DNA of 64,000 nucleotides, taken from Micromonospora sp. WMMD980 (GTDB lineage Bacteria > Actinomycetota > Actinomycetes > Mycobacteriales > Micromonosporaceae). The position numbers and the translations under genes are program-made. Under the pieces are notes generated by a model that saw only the letters and a list, made by a program, of their open reading frames with translations, was not told the origin of the DNA and searched no databases. How positions within the stretch are numbered: the stretch's first letter is position 1; each line of letters opens with the position of its first letter. The stretch is taken from positions 5,022,001 through 5,086,000 of the forward strand of contig NZ_JARUBE010000003.1 in NCBI RefSeq assembly GCF_029626035.1, given 5' to 3'. This document shows positions 1-7,771 of the stretch, in pieces.

Positions 1-665
1 GCCGGGTCGGCGATGTTCTCCAGCCCCGCGAGGGCGTAAATGGTGCCGATGAAGGTCTTGCTGGTGGCGCTGTACAGCTCCGGGCCCAGCTCGTGGTAGT
101 AGGTCAGCTTCTCGGCGCGCTTGGGCAGGTCCTTGGTGATCGCCGTGATGTCGTCCTTCATCTTCCGCACCACGGCGTCCGCCTCGGCCGGGTGGCCGGT
201 GAGCTTGCCCAGGTCGGTGAGCTGCCGGTAGGTGTCGTCGAGGGTGGCCGCGGCCGGGGCGAGCAGGACCGGGATCTTCAACGCGACGAGCTGGCTGGCG
301 ATCTTGTTGGTGTCGTTGGCGATCACCACGAGGTCGGGGCTCTTCGCGGCGATCGCCTCGGCGTTCGGCTGGTAGCCGGAGAGGTCGCTCTTCGGCGCGT
401 CCGCCGGGTAGTTCGACTGGTCATCCACGGCGGTGACCTGCTTGCCGGCGCCGACGGCGAACAGCATCTCGGTCGAGGTGGGCGAGAGCGAGACGATCTT
501 CTCGGGACGCTTCTCCAGGGTCAGGTTGCCGACGCTGACCGGGAAGGCGCCGCCGGAGGCGCCGGTGGCGGGGGTGTCGTTCGAGGTCTTCTCGGCGCAG
601 CCGCCGAGAAGCAGCGCGCCGGCCGCGAGCGCGGCGGCGAAAAGCCGGGGGGTACGTCGGGTCAC
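1..665 (-). CDS. btuF: Corrinoid (B12) ABC transporter substrate-binding lipoprotein, 3' end cut by window
   Basis: This is the N-terminal 221 codons of a periplasmic-binding-type lipoprotein. It starts at GTG 665 and runs off the window edge. The N-terminus is MTRRTPRLFAAALAAG followed by the lipobox LLLGGC, so the mature protein should be lipid-anchored outside the membrane. The sequence then shows VSLSPTSTEMLFAVGAG, a TDDQSNYP-like segment, and PDLVVI; this is the class III binding-protein fold used for B12 and siderophores. An AGGAGG Shine-Dalgarno sits just before GTG. The cobalamin riboswitch directly upstream (755-900) is the reason to prefer corrinoid over ferric siderophore as ligand. 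Permease and ATPase genes would be expected beyond position 1. Confidence 0.85.
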   Translation of the reverse strand, partial: MTRRTPRLFAAALAAGALLLGGCAEKTSNDTPATGASGGAFPVSVGNLTLEKRPEKIVSLSPTSTEMLFAVGAGKQVTAVDDQSNYPADAPKSDLSGYQPNAEAIAAKSPDLVVIANDTNKIASQLVALKIPVLLAPAAATLDDTYRQLTDLGKLTGHPAEADAVVRKMKDDITAITKDLPKRAEKLTYYHELGPELYSATSKTFIGTIYALAGLENIADP

Positions 666-669
666 AGGT

Positions 670-708
670 CCTCCTGTCGGTCGAGGAGCGTGGTGCTTCG
701 CCGACAGG
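670..708 (-). promoter_or_regulatory. RBS-sequestering hairpin of the btuF leader
   Basis: In the mRNA sense, CCTGTCGG (from 708-701) and CCGACAGG (from 680-673) form a perfect 8-bp stem. Its 3' arm overlaps the AGGAGG ribosome-binding site (675-670) of btuF. A second possible stem, GGAAGG/CCTTCC at 710-737, lies just upstream. This arrangement fits the expression platform of a translational-OFF riboswitch. Confidence 0.7.
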
Positions 709-754
709 TGGAAGGCCCGTCCGCGAGGCGCCCTTCCTCGAGAGCGCATGTCGC

Positions 755-900
755 GACCGGGCCGCAGGCGACCTGGCTCGTCCCACGTCCGTCGGTGCCG
801 GCGGGAGGCCGACACCGCGCGTACGGGGCATCACAGTTGCGGGACAGCGCCGGTTTCGCACCGGCTTCGCTGTGGCACGGTCGGTGCCACGGTAGCGCAC
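755..900 (-). promoter_or_regulatory. Cobalamin riboswitch
   Basis: Read on the minus strand, the leader contains GCCGGTGCGAAACCGGC, then GTCCCGCAACTGTGA, and further down the B12-box-like GAGCCAGGTCGCCTGC (780-762). These blocks, in this order and spacing, are the conserved core of cobalamin (AdoCbl-type) riboswitches. The element ends about 90 nt before the btuF start, which leaves room for the RBS hairpin at 670-708. The exact 5' boundary is approximate. Confidence 0.85.
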
Positions 901-982
901 GACCAGCGGAGATCGCTCGGACGGGAGGGTGGGTGGGGACCCCGGCGGGGGTGGAACCGGGGTCCCCACTCCGGTGGTGAGG

Positions 983-2296
983 TCAGCAGTACTGGCTCTG
1001 CTTGTTGATCGCCCGGTAGGGGCAGTCGGCGTACTCGGACAGCAGGAGCACGGCGTCCCGGTTGCGCGAGGTCTGCGCCGGGATCACCTCGTCGGGCGGG
1101 TAGAACCCGCCGCCGGAGGCCGAGCCGGGGTACATCTCGAAGGTGTACGCCCAGATCTTGTGGGTGCCCCACATCCAGTCGATGCTGGTGCCGTCGGCGA
1201 TGTAGAGGTCGCTGGACTGCTCCGGGGTGTAGCCGTTGGTCGCCGCCATCTGTCGGCCGATGGTGGCGAAGGTGTTGTACTGGTCGGTGCTCATCCCGGT
1301 CGCGGTGTTGCTGTACGTGTAGCCGTACGGCCAGAGCACCAGCTGGGAATAGGTGTGGAAGTCGATGTTCGCCTTGATCTGCTGCACCCCGCCGACGACC
1401 CGGCTGTTGACGAAGTTGCGCAGCGCGGCGGTCTCCGGGGCGGAGAAGGCGGACGGGCCACGGTAGGTGTCCGACGACTTCGAGCTGGACGAGCCGCCGC
1501 AGCAGCCCCACTGGTAGCCCCAGTTGCGGTTCAGGTCGGTGCCGACGTACGAGGAGCCGCTGTTGGGCTGCCGGTTCTTCCGCCAGGAGCGGTAGGAGCC
1601 GGTGGCGATGTCGTACTCGCTGCCGTCCGGGTTGACGGTCGGCACGATCCAGATCTCCCGGGAGTTGACGATGTTGGTGATCCGGGAGTCGCTGCCGTAG
1701 TTGTCGGTGAAGAGGTTGAGCAGGTAGATCGCCATCTCGACGGTCAGGTGCTCGCGGGCGTGCTGCTGCGCGTTGAACAGGATCTCCGGCTCGTTCTCGT
1801 CGGTGCCGACGTTGTCGGAGATCTTCACGGCCATCAGGTCCCGACCCTGGTAGGACGTGCCGATGCTGAGCTTCCGGGCGATCGACGGGTGGTCGGCGAC
1901 CACCTTGTTCACCACCGCGGTCAGCTCGGCGTAGTCGTGGTAGTTGGAGTCGGCGGGCGGGAAGGCGTACGTGGTCGCGCCACCGGTCGGCGCCGGCGCG
2001 GCGTCCTTCTCCAGCCGGAAGCCGAGCCGGGTGATCGCGGTGGCCTCGGCGGTGGTCGCCGTGACGTGCAGCACACCGTGTTCGGAGTAGTCGATCGCGG
2101 CGCCGGTGCGGGCGACGGCGGTGCGGTCGGCGACGGTCCGGGGGCCGAGCACCCGGTAGGCGACGGCGGTCGGCTCACCGGCCCGGTCCGGGGCGGGGCG
2201 GGCGGCGGCCGGCGCGGCGGCGGTGACGACGAGGGTCAGGCCGACGGCGGCGACGAGCGCCAGCCGCCGGCGGGGCGGGAGCGAGCGGAGGGCCAT
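983..2296 (-). CDS. Secreted M14 zinc carboxypeptidase
   Basis: A 437-residue secreted metallocarboxypeptidase. It has a signal peptide ([24 protein letters not shown], roughly residues 9-32), a propeptide-like stretch to about 110, then the catalytic M14 domain. The zinc site is visible as H179xxE182 in [13 protein letters not shown], with the third ligand His in [10 protein letters not shown] and the general-base Glu in [20 protein letters not shown] carries the conserved substrate-binding Asn/Arg. The ATG at 2296 is chosen over an in-frame ATG at 2338 because GAGGAGG lies directly upstream. The gene reads toward the btuF riboswitch on the same strand. It is probably a broad-specificity extracellular carboxypeptidase for nutrient peptides. 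Confidence 0.93.
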   Translation of the reverse strand: MALRSLPPRRRLALVAAVGLTLVVTAAAPAAARPAPDRAGEPTAVAYRVLGPRTVADRTAVARTGAAIDYSEHGVLHVTATTAEATAITRLGFRLEKDAAPAPTGGATTYAFPPADSNYHDYAELTAVVNKVVADHPSIARKLSIGTSYQGRDLMAVKISDNVGTDENEPEILFNAQQHAREHLTVEMAIYLLNLFTDNYGSDSRITNIVNSREIWIVPTVNPDGSEYDIATGSYRSWRKNRQPNSGSSYVGTDLNRNWGYQWGCCGGSSSSKSSDTYRGPSAFSAPETAALRNFVNSRVVGGVQQIKANIDFHTYSQLVLWPYGYTYSNTATGMSTDQYNTFATIGRQMAATNGYTPEQSSDLYIADGTSIDWMWGTHKIWAYTFEMYPGSASGGGFYPPDEVIPAQTSRNRDAVLLLSEYADCPYRAINKQSQYC

Positions 2297-2503
2297 GGAC
2301 AACCTCCTCGGGGTACGGGGAGATCCCGTTGTCCGCACACTTCACCAGGAGTCACATGGTCATATCAACATTCATCTTTCTTCGAGTCCATCCCGGCCGG
2401 ATCCTCACGCCGGCAATCATTTTCCAAGCCAGAACATCTGGCGAAACTTCCCGCCAAGCGCGACAGTGAACGGCAACGATGCCGTCTCCTGAGTGGAGCT
2501 GCC

Positions 2504-3844
2504 ATGTTCGGACGATCCCTGCGTACGGCCGCCCTCGCCGGCCTGACCGCGCTCACCCTCCTCGGCACCACCGCACCCGCCCAGGCGCACGGCCACCGGC
2601 CGGGCGTCACGCACGACGAACAGATCACCTTCCAGGAGTTCTCCCGCTATCCCGACTGGCGCGGCGGCTCGCACCAGGGCACCCGCGCCCTGCCGGGCCG
2701 GCACCCCGCACTGACCATCGGCCGGCCCGCCGGCACCACCGAGTTCACCGACGAGCACACCGGCACCACCCGCACCTGGGAGTACGCCACCTGGACCTCG
2801 CCCGAGCGGCGGATCGGGTTCGACGCCACCGAACTGGTGGCGTCCTGGAACGCCAGCACCCCGGCCGGCACCTGGATCCAGGTCGAGCTGAACGGCACCT
2901 ACACCACCGGGGAACACACCCCGTGGTACGTGATGGGCCGCTGGGCCTCCGGCGACCAGGACATCAAGCGGTCCACCCTGGACGGCCAGGGTGACCCGTG
3001 GTCGAGCATCTGGACCGACACGTTCTCCATCGACGACGCCGCGGCCGGGGTGCTGCTGCGCTCGTACCAGCTCCGGCTGACGCTCTACCGCGCGCCCGGC
3101 CAGGCCGCCGCGCCGCAGGTGCGGATGCTCGGCGCGATGGCCTCGAACGTGCCCGACCGGTTCACCGTCACGCCCAGCCGGGGCGGCATCGCCTGGGGCA
3201 CCGAGCTGGCCGTGCCCCGCTACTCGCAGAACGTCCACACCGGCGAGTACCCGGAGTACGACGGCGGCGGCGAGGCCTGGTGCTCGCCCACGTCCACCGA
3301 GATGGTCGTCGAGTACTGGGGCCGCAAGCCCTCGACCGAGGACACCGCCTGGGTCGACCCCTCCTACGCCGACCCGACCGTCGACCACGCCGCCCGGATG
3401 ACCTACGACCACGAGTACGAGGGCGCCGGCAACTGGCCGTTCAACACCGCGTACGCGGCCGGCTTCCCCGGCCTGGAGGCGCGGGTCACCCGGCTGCACT
3501 CGCTGGACGAGGCGGAGCGGTTCGTCAAGGCCGGCATCCCGGTGGTCACGTCACAGTCGTTCCTGGCCGAGGAGTTGGACGGGGCCAACTACGGCACCTC
3601 CGGGCACCTGTTCGTGATCGTCGGCTTCACCGCCGACGGTGACGTGATCGTCAACGACCCGGCGTCGTCGTCGAACGACGCGGTCCGCAACGTCTACCAG
3701 CGCGAGCAGTTCGAGCAGATCTGGTTGCGGACCAAGCGGTACCGGGCCAACGGCACGGTCGCCTCCGGCTCCGGCGGCATCACGTACCTCATCAAGCCAA
3801 CCGACCGGCGGTGGCCGGTGGTCCCCGGCTCCACCAACTGGTGA
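2504..3844 (+). CDS. Secreted C39-like papain-fold peptidase
   Basis: A 446-residue exported protein starting at ATG 2504 (GGAG upstream) with signal peptide MFGRSLRTAALAGLTALTLLGTTAPAQA. Residues 35-230 form a beta-rich region with no motif I recognise. Residues 240-420 match the peptidase C39-like family 2 fold: active-site Cys260 in GEAWCSPTST, His368 in SGHLFVIVGF and Asp385 in VNDPAS. It is divergent from the M14 peptidase gene, with about 200 bp between the two starts. The open frame continues far upstream but only antisense to the M14 gene, so that extension is not coding. It is likely an extracellular cysteine peptidase or amidase; the substrate is unknown. Confidence 0.88.
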   Translation: MFGRSLRTAALAGLTALTLLGTTAPAQAHGHRPGVTHDEQITFQEFSRYPDWRGGSHQGTRALPGRHPALTIGRPAGTTEFTDEHTGTTRTWEYATWTSPERRIGFDATELVASWNASTPAGTWIQVELNGTYTTGEHTPWYVMGRWASGDQDIKRSTLDGQGDPWSSIWTDTFSIDDAAAGVLLRSYQLRLTLYRAPGQAAAPQVRMLGAMASNVPDRFTVTPSRGGIAWGTELAVPRYSQNVHTGEYPEYDGGGEAWCSPTSTEMVVEYWGRKPSTEDTAWVDPSYADPTVDHAARMTYDHEYEGAGNWPFNTAYAAGFPGLEARVTRLHSLDEAERFVKAGIPVVTSQSFLAEELDGANYGTSGHLFVIVGFTADGDVIVNDPASSSNDAVRNVYQREQFEQIWLRTKRYRANGTVASGSGGITYLIKPTDRRWPVVPGSTNW

Positions 3845-3895
3845 AAGGAGGGGCCCCTTCTTAACGCCTGGCGTAGAGAAGGGGCCCCTTCTCAC
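3845..3895. repeat. GGGGCCCC palindromic repeat, copy 1
   Basis: Two AAGGGGCCCCTT-type palindromes are joined by TTAACGCCTGGCGTAGAG, immediately after the stop of the C39-like peptidase. The same unit recurs at 19811, 21651, 26279, 43647 and 60826. It lies between convergent genes and could act as a terminator hairpin, although no U-tract follows. Confidence 0.85.
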
Positions 3896-3899
3896 CACC

Positions 3900-4172
3900 T
3901 CAGCCTCGGTTCTCTCCCGGCTCGGGCTGGTCGTCGCCGGCCAGCGCGGAACGCAGCCGGTCCTTCTCCGCGCGCCGCCGTTCCGACGCCTCGGCCATCT
4001 CCCCGGCCATCTCGTCCCGCCAGCCCTTGAGCAGGAAGAACGACAGCGCTGCGGAGGCGACGAGCGCCAGCATCAGCCGGAGGAACATGTTCATCTCGAC
4101 GAACCAGAGGGCCGCCAGCACACCGACGAACAGCCCCACCCGGCCCAGCGTGTACTTGACCGCCGCGCTCAT
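3900..4172 (-). CDS. DUF4229-type small membrane protein
   Basis: A 90-residue protein with two hydrophobic segments (GRVGLFVGVLAALWFVEM and FLRLMLALVASAALSFFLL). A basic, then acidic, cytoplasmic tail rich in Arg and Glu follows. This matches the DUF4229 proteins that lie near menaquinone and cytochrome genes in actinomycetes. The start is ATG 4172; the reading frame stays open upstream but has no better start. It is the last gene of the mqnE-led group on the minus strand, 26 bp after the 142-residue membrane protein. Function is unknown. Confidence 0.8.
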   Translation of the reverse strand: MSAAVKYTLGRVGLFVGVLAALWFVEMNMFLRLMLALVASAALSFFLLKGWRDEMAGEMAEASERRRAEKDRLRSALAGDDQPEPGENRG

Positions 4173-4198
4173 GCCCGCATTCCCACTCTCTCCGTGCC

Positions 4199-4627
4199 TC
4201 AGCCCGTACGCCGGGCCAGCCAGTGCACGCCATGAAACCAGATCACCGCGTAGACCACGGTGAACACCGCCGCCGCCAGCGCGCCGGTGAACAGCGCCGG
4301 CAGCCCGGCGGCCAGCCCGGCCGCCAGCAGCCCGGCCAGGACGCCGACCCCGATGCCGACCAGCGCGGCCAGCACCCGGGCGGCGCCGAACTCCCAGGCC
4401 CGGAAGTCGTCCCAGAAGAGCCAGAGCGGCAGGATCACCGCCAGCCAACCGTTGGTCCGCCCGAACCCGCCGGCGCCCACGGCGGCGAACGCCCACTCGA
4501 AGAGCAGCAGCGCGAGCACCCCGATCACCAGCCCGGCGAGCGTCACGCCGAGCAGGTCGCCCAGGGTGAGGATGCGTCCCTCGGCGTCCCGCCGGGGGAA
4601 GGCGCGCTGCTGCTCCTCCGTGGCCAT
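4199..4627 (-). CDS. Polytopic membrane protein of unknown function
   Basis: A 142-residue protein with about four predicted membrane segments: around residues 22-45 (VTLAGLVIGVLALLLFEWAF), 58-76 (GWLAVILPLWLFWDDF), 82-107, and 112-135 (FTGALAAAVFTVVYAVIWFH). It starts at ATG 4627, only 8 bp after the stop of mqnE, so the two are almost certainly co-transcribed. I do not recognise a named family. Its position suggests a membrane accessory linked to quinone or respiratory function, which is inference from context only. Confidence 0.8.
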   Translation of the reverse strand: MATEEQQRAFPRRDAEGRILTLGDLLGVTLAGLVIGVLALLLFEWAFAAVGAGGFGRTNGWLAVILPLWLFWDDFRAWEFGAARVLAALVGIGVGVLAGLLAAGLAAGLPALFTGALAAAVFTVVYAVIWFHGVHWLARRTG

Positions 4628-4635
4628 CGTCGGGG

Positions 4636-5805
4636 TCAGGCCCAGACCTGCTGCGGCTCGGAGCGACGCTCGGCCATCGACGGCGCGGCGTCGTACTCGC
4701 GGACGGTCTCGTAGCGGGTGTTCCGCTCCACCGGGCGGAAGCCCGCGTCCCAGATCAGGTGGAGCAGGTCGTCGCGGTGCATGGTGTTCGGCGTGCCGTA
4801 CGAGTCGGCGTCGTGAGTGATCTTGTATTCCACGACCGAGCCGTCCAGGTCGTCCACGCCGAAGTTGAGCGAGAGCTGGGCCACCGAGAGCCCGTGCATG
4901 ACCCAGAAGCACTTCACGTGCGGCACGTTGTCGAACAGCAGCCGGGAGACCGCGAACGTCTTGAGCGACTCGGCCGGCGAGGCCATGGTGGTGCGGGCCT
5001 GGATCCGGTTGCGGACCTTGCCGTCCGCCGAGTCGACGAAGTCGTGCTGGTAGCGCAGCGGGATGAAGACCTGGAAGCCGCCGGTCTCGTCCTGCAGCTC
5101 GCGCAGCCGCAGCACGTGGTCGACCCGGTGCCGGGGCTCCTCGATGTGGCCGTAGAGCATGGTCGCCGGCGTCTTCATGCCCTTGGCGTGAGCCAGCGCG
5201 TGGATCCGCGACCAGTCCTCCCAGTGGCAGGCGTGGTCGACGATGTGCTGGCGGACCTCCCAGTCGAAGATCTCCGCGCCGCCGCCGGTCAGCGACTCCA
5301 GCCCGGCATCCATCAGCTCGTCGAGGATCGCGTCGGCGCTGAGCCCGCTGATCTTCTCGAACCACTGCACCTCGGTAGCCGTGAACGCCTTGAGGTTGAC
5401 CTTCGGCAGCGCGGCCTTCAGCTCGCGCAGCACCTTGGGGTAGTAGCGCCAGGGCAGCGTCGGGTGCAGGCCGTTGACGATGTGCAGCTCGGTGAGCTGC
5501 TCGTCCTCCATCTCCTTGGCCTTGCGGACCGCCTCGTCGATCCGCATCGTGTACGCGTCCTTCTCGCCCGGCTTGCGCTGGAACGAGCAGTACGCGCACG
5601 ACGCGGAGCAGACGTTCGTCAGGTTGAGGTGCCGGTTGACGTTGAACATCACCCGGTCGCCGTTGATCTCGGTGCGCTTGTGGTGGGCCAGCCGGCCCAG
5701 CCAGGTCAGGTCGTCGCTCGCATAGAGCGCGACCCCGTCCTCGCGGGTCAGCCGCTCCCCCGCGTAGACCTTCGCTTCGAGCTCCCGCTTGAGTCCGGCG
5801 TCCAT
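4636..5805 (-). CDS. mqnE: Aminofutalosine synthase (radical SAM)
   Basis: MqnE joins SAM-derived adenosine to 3-[(1-carboxyvinyl)oxy]benzoate to make aminofutalosine, an early step of the futalosine menaquinone pathway. The 389-residue protein has the radical-SAM cluster motif CSASCAYCSF (CxxxCxxC) near residue 75. It also has the MqnE-typical GDRVMFNVNRHLNLTNVC ahead of it and ELHIVNGLHPTLPW and FIPLRYQHDF further on. The start at ATG 5805 is preceded by GGAAGG; an in-frame ATG at 5901 would add a low-complexity, Arg-rich extension and is less likely. The later-stage enzymes (UbiX, UbiA and UbiD types) are 10-14 kb downstream in this window. mqnA, mqnB, mqnC and mqnD are not here. Confidence 0.95.
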   Translation of the reverse strand: MDAGLKRELEAKVYAGERLTREDGVALYASDDLTWLGRLAHHKRTEINGDRVMFNVNRHLNLTNVCSASCAYCSFQRKPGEKDAYTMRIDEAVRKAKEMEDEQLTELHIVNGLHPTLPWRYYPKVLRELKAALPKVNLKAFTATEVQWFEKISGLSADAILDELMDAGLESLTGGGAEIFDWEVRQHIVDHACHWEDWSRIHALAHAKGMKTPATMLYGHIEEPRHRVDHVLRLRELQDETGGFQVFIPLRYQHDFVDSADGKVRNRIQARTTMASPAESLKTFAVSRLLFDNVPHVKCFWVMHGLSVAQLSLNFGVDDLDGSVVEYKITHDADSYGTPNTMHRDDLLHLIWDAGFRPVERNTRYETVREYDAAPSMAERRSEPQQVWA

Positions 5806-6036
5806 CCGAAAGCCACGTCCTTCCACCTGGGGGTCCCGATCGAGCGTACGTCGCGGGTCGGCGGGACCGCCGACGCGGTCGACCGCAGCGATCCAGTTCA
5901 CCGCCGGTCACCCTCCGCACATCGACATCGCTGCGTCGGTGAGGTAAGACAAGAGTGGGGCGGAACACACACCAGGGCCGCCCTGTCTCATCACGCCCAC
6001 GACGCGTGGCGCGCACCAGACCGGACGGGGAGCGGA

Positions 6037-7662
6037 ATGGTCGACAGCACCAAGGCCCGGCGGCGACGAGGCCGATCACCGGTGATCTCACCGGTGCTTC
6101 GCCCGGCGCTCTGGTCCGCCCTGCTGGGGGCGGTCGCGGCCGCGGCGCTCGCCACCCCCGCCTGGGCCGATCCGCTGCCCGACACCGTGCCCAGCTCCGG
6201 CTCCCGCCCGCAGGTCACCGGCACGCTCCAGCTTCCCACCGGCGCGGGCACCGTCCCCGGCGCCACAGCCCCGGGCGGGACGGCCGGCGCCACGACCGGC
6301 GTGGCCAGCCCGACCGACGGACCGTTGATCGCGCAGATCAACCAGGTCGACGCACGTGTCGCCCAACTCGGCGACGACCTCCTGCGGATCAAGGGCGAGC
6401 GCGACGCGGCGCAGGCCGAGCTGACCGTCGCCGCCGGCCGGCTCGCGGAGGCCCAGGCCGCGCTCGCGCGGGCCCAGGAGAACGCCAAGAGCGCCGCCGC
6501 CGACGCGGTCAAGGCCGACGCCGCGCTGCCGCCCGGCGAGTTCGGCACCAGCCTGCGCCAGTTCAGCGACCTCCAGCGCATCACCCGGGGCGACAGGGCC
6601 GAGGGCGCCAGCACGTCGGTGACCGGTGAGCTGCTTCGCGCCACCGACGACGAACGGGTGGTCCGCGAGGCGCACGCCTCCGTCCAGCGGCGGGTCACCG
6701 AGAAGGCCGCCGAGTTCACCCGCGTCGGGGCGGACCTGCACAAGCAGGAGGCGGCGCTGCTCAAGCTGCGCCGGGACAACGCCGCCAGGCTGCTCGTCAT
6801 CGAGCGCCGGGAGGACGCCGCCGAGCAGCAGCGCGGCAACCCGTACGTCGTCAACCAGAGCATCAACGGCCTGGTCGCCGACCCTCGGGCACTCGACGCC
6901 GTGCGCTACGCCCTGGCCCAGCTCGGCGACCCCTACCTCTGGGCGGCCGAAGGGCCGGACCGGTTCGACTGCTCGGGCCTGATGCTCGCCTCCTACCAGG
7001 CGGCCGGCTACCGGGGCCTGCCGCGCGTCTCCCGGGATCAATACTTCGCGACCCGGTCCCGCACCGTCAGCCCGAACGCGCTGCTCCCGGGCGACCTGCT
7101 CTTCTTCGCGTCGAGCGGCAACTGGAACAGCATCCACCATGTGGCCATGTACATCGGCAACGGCAAGATGGTCGAGGCGCCCCGCACCGGCGACGTGGTG
7201 AAGATCTCCGTGGTCCGCTGGTCCCGGCTCTATGCCGCGACCCGGGTGGTCGGCGCCGTGCCGGCGCCGGCCACACCCGTGGCGGCCCCCACCGTGCCGA
7301 CCAACCCGCCCACGTCGAAGCCGACGCCCAAGCCGACGCCGAAGCCGACCAGGACCGGGACGCCGAAGCCCTCGGGCACGCCGAAGCCGACGCCGAGCGG
7401 GCCCAGCGCGACTCCCACGCCGACGCCGAGCACCACGCCGACGACGACGCCGAGCCCGTCCGAGTCACCCAGCCCGTCGCCGAGCCGCACGCCCGCCGCG
7501 GAGCCGAGCACGACCTCGGCGAAGCCGACCGAGAGTGCCGCGAAACCGACCGAGAGCGCCGCCGCGCCGTCGAGCAGCGCGGCGAAGCCGACCGAGAGCG
7601 CCGCGAAGCCGACCGGCAGCGCGGCCGGCGGCATCTCCGCGAGCCCGACCAGCACCGGCTGA
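6037..7662 (+). CDS. Secreted NlpC/P60 peptidoglycan endopeptidase with coiled coil and Pro-rich tail
   Basis: A 541-residue exported cell-wall hydrolase of the RipA/RipC type. The order is: basic N-terminus and signal peptide (to about residue 45), a linker, a coiled coil (about 90-260, with LRIKGERDAAQAELTVAAGR), then an NlpC/P60 domain (about 280-405). The domain has catalytic Cys312 in DRFDCSGLM, His368 in IHHVAMYIGNG and the usual GDLLFF. The last 130 residues are Pro/Thr/Ser/Lys-rich with repeated KPTESAA units, probably spanning or binding the wall. GGGGAG precedes ATG 6037. The coiled coil in this family usually blocks or positions the catalytic domain. I see no clear c-di-AMP riboswitch in its 230-bp leader. 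Confidence 0.92.
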   Translation: MVDSTKARRRRGRSPVISPVLRPALWSALLGAVAAAALATPAWADPLPDTVPSSGSRPQVTGTLQLPTGAGTVPGATAPGGTAGATTGVASPTDGPLIAQINQVDARVAQLGDDLLRIKGERDAAQAELTVAAGRLAEAQAALARAQENAKSAAADAVKADAALPPGEFGTSLRQFSDLQRITRGDRAEGASTSVTGELLRATDDERVVREAHASVQRRVTEKAAEFTRVGADLHKQEAALLKLRRDNAARLLVIERREDAAEQQRGNPYVVNQSINGLVADPRALDAVRYALAQLGDPYLWAAEGPDRFDCSGLMLASYQAAGYRGLPRVSRDQYFATRSRTVSPNALLPGDLLFFASSGNWNSIHHVAMYIGNGKMVEAPRTGDVVKISVVRWSRLYAATRVVGAVPAPATPVAAPTVPTNPPTSKPTPKPTPKPTRTGTPKPSGTPKPTPSGPSATPTPTPSTTPTTTPSPSESPSPSPSRTPAAEPSTTSAKPTESAAKPTESAAAPSSSAAKPTESAAKPTGSAAGGISASPTSTG

Positions 7663-7771
7663 CCCAACCGTCCGCTCCGACTGTGTTCCCGGGCCGGAAT
7701 GTGGCACGGTGAGATCCAGGCACTTCCGGCCGGCGCCACGGTCGGGGGCGAGCGTGGGTGCGGAGGGCGAG

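Noticed and set aside
929..2503. Open frame extending the C39-like peptidase upstream by 525 codons.
   Set aside because: It is the antisense of the M14 carboxypeptidase, Arg/Gly/Val-rich without domains, while ATG 2504 has a Shine-Dalgarno and a clean signal peptide.
5806..6036. Possible c-di-AMP (ydaO-type) riboswitch before the NlpC/P60 gene, as is common in actinobacteria.
   Set aside because: I could not find the conserved ydaO core blocks in order in this leader. A covariance search would decide it.
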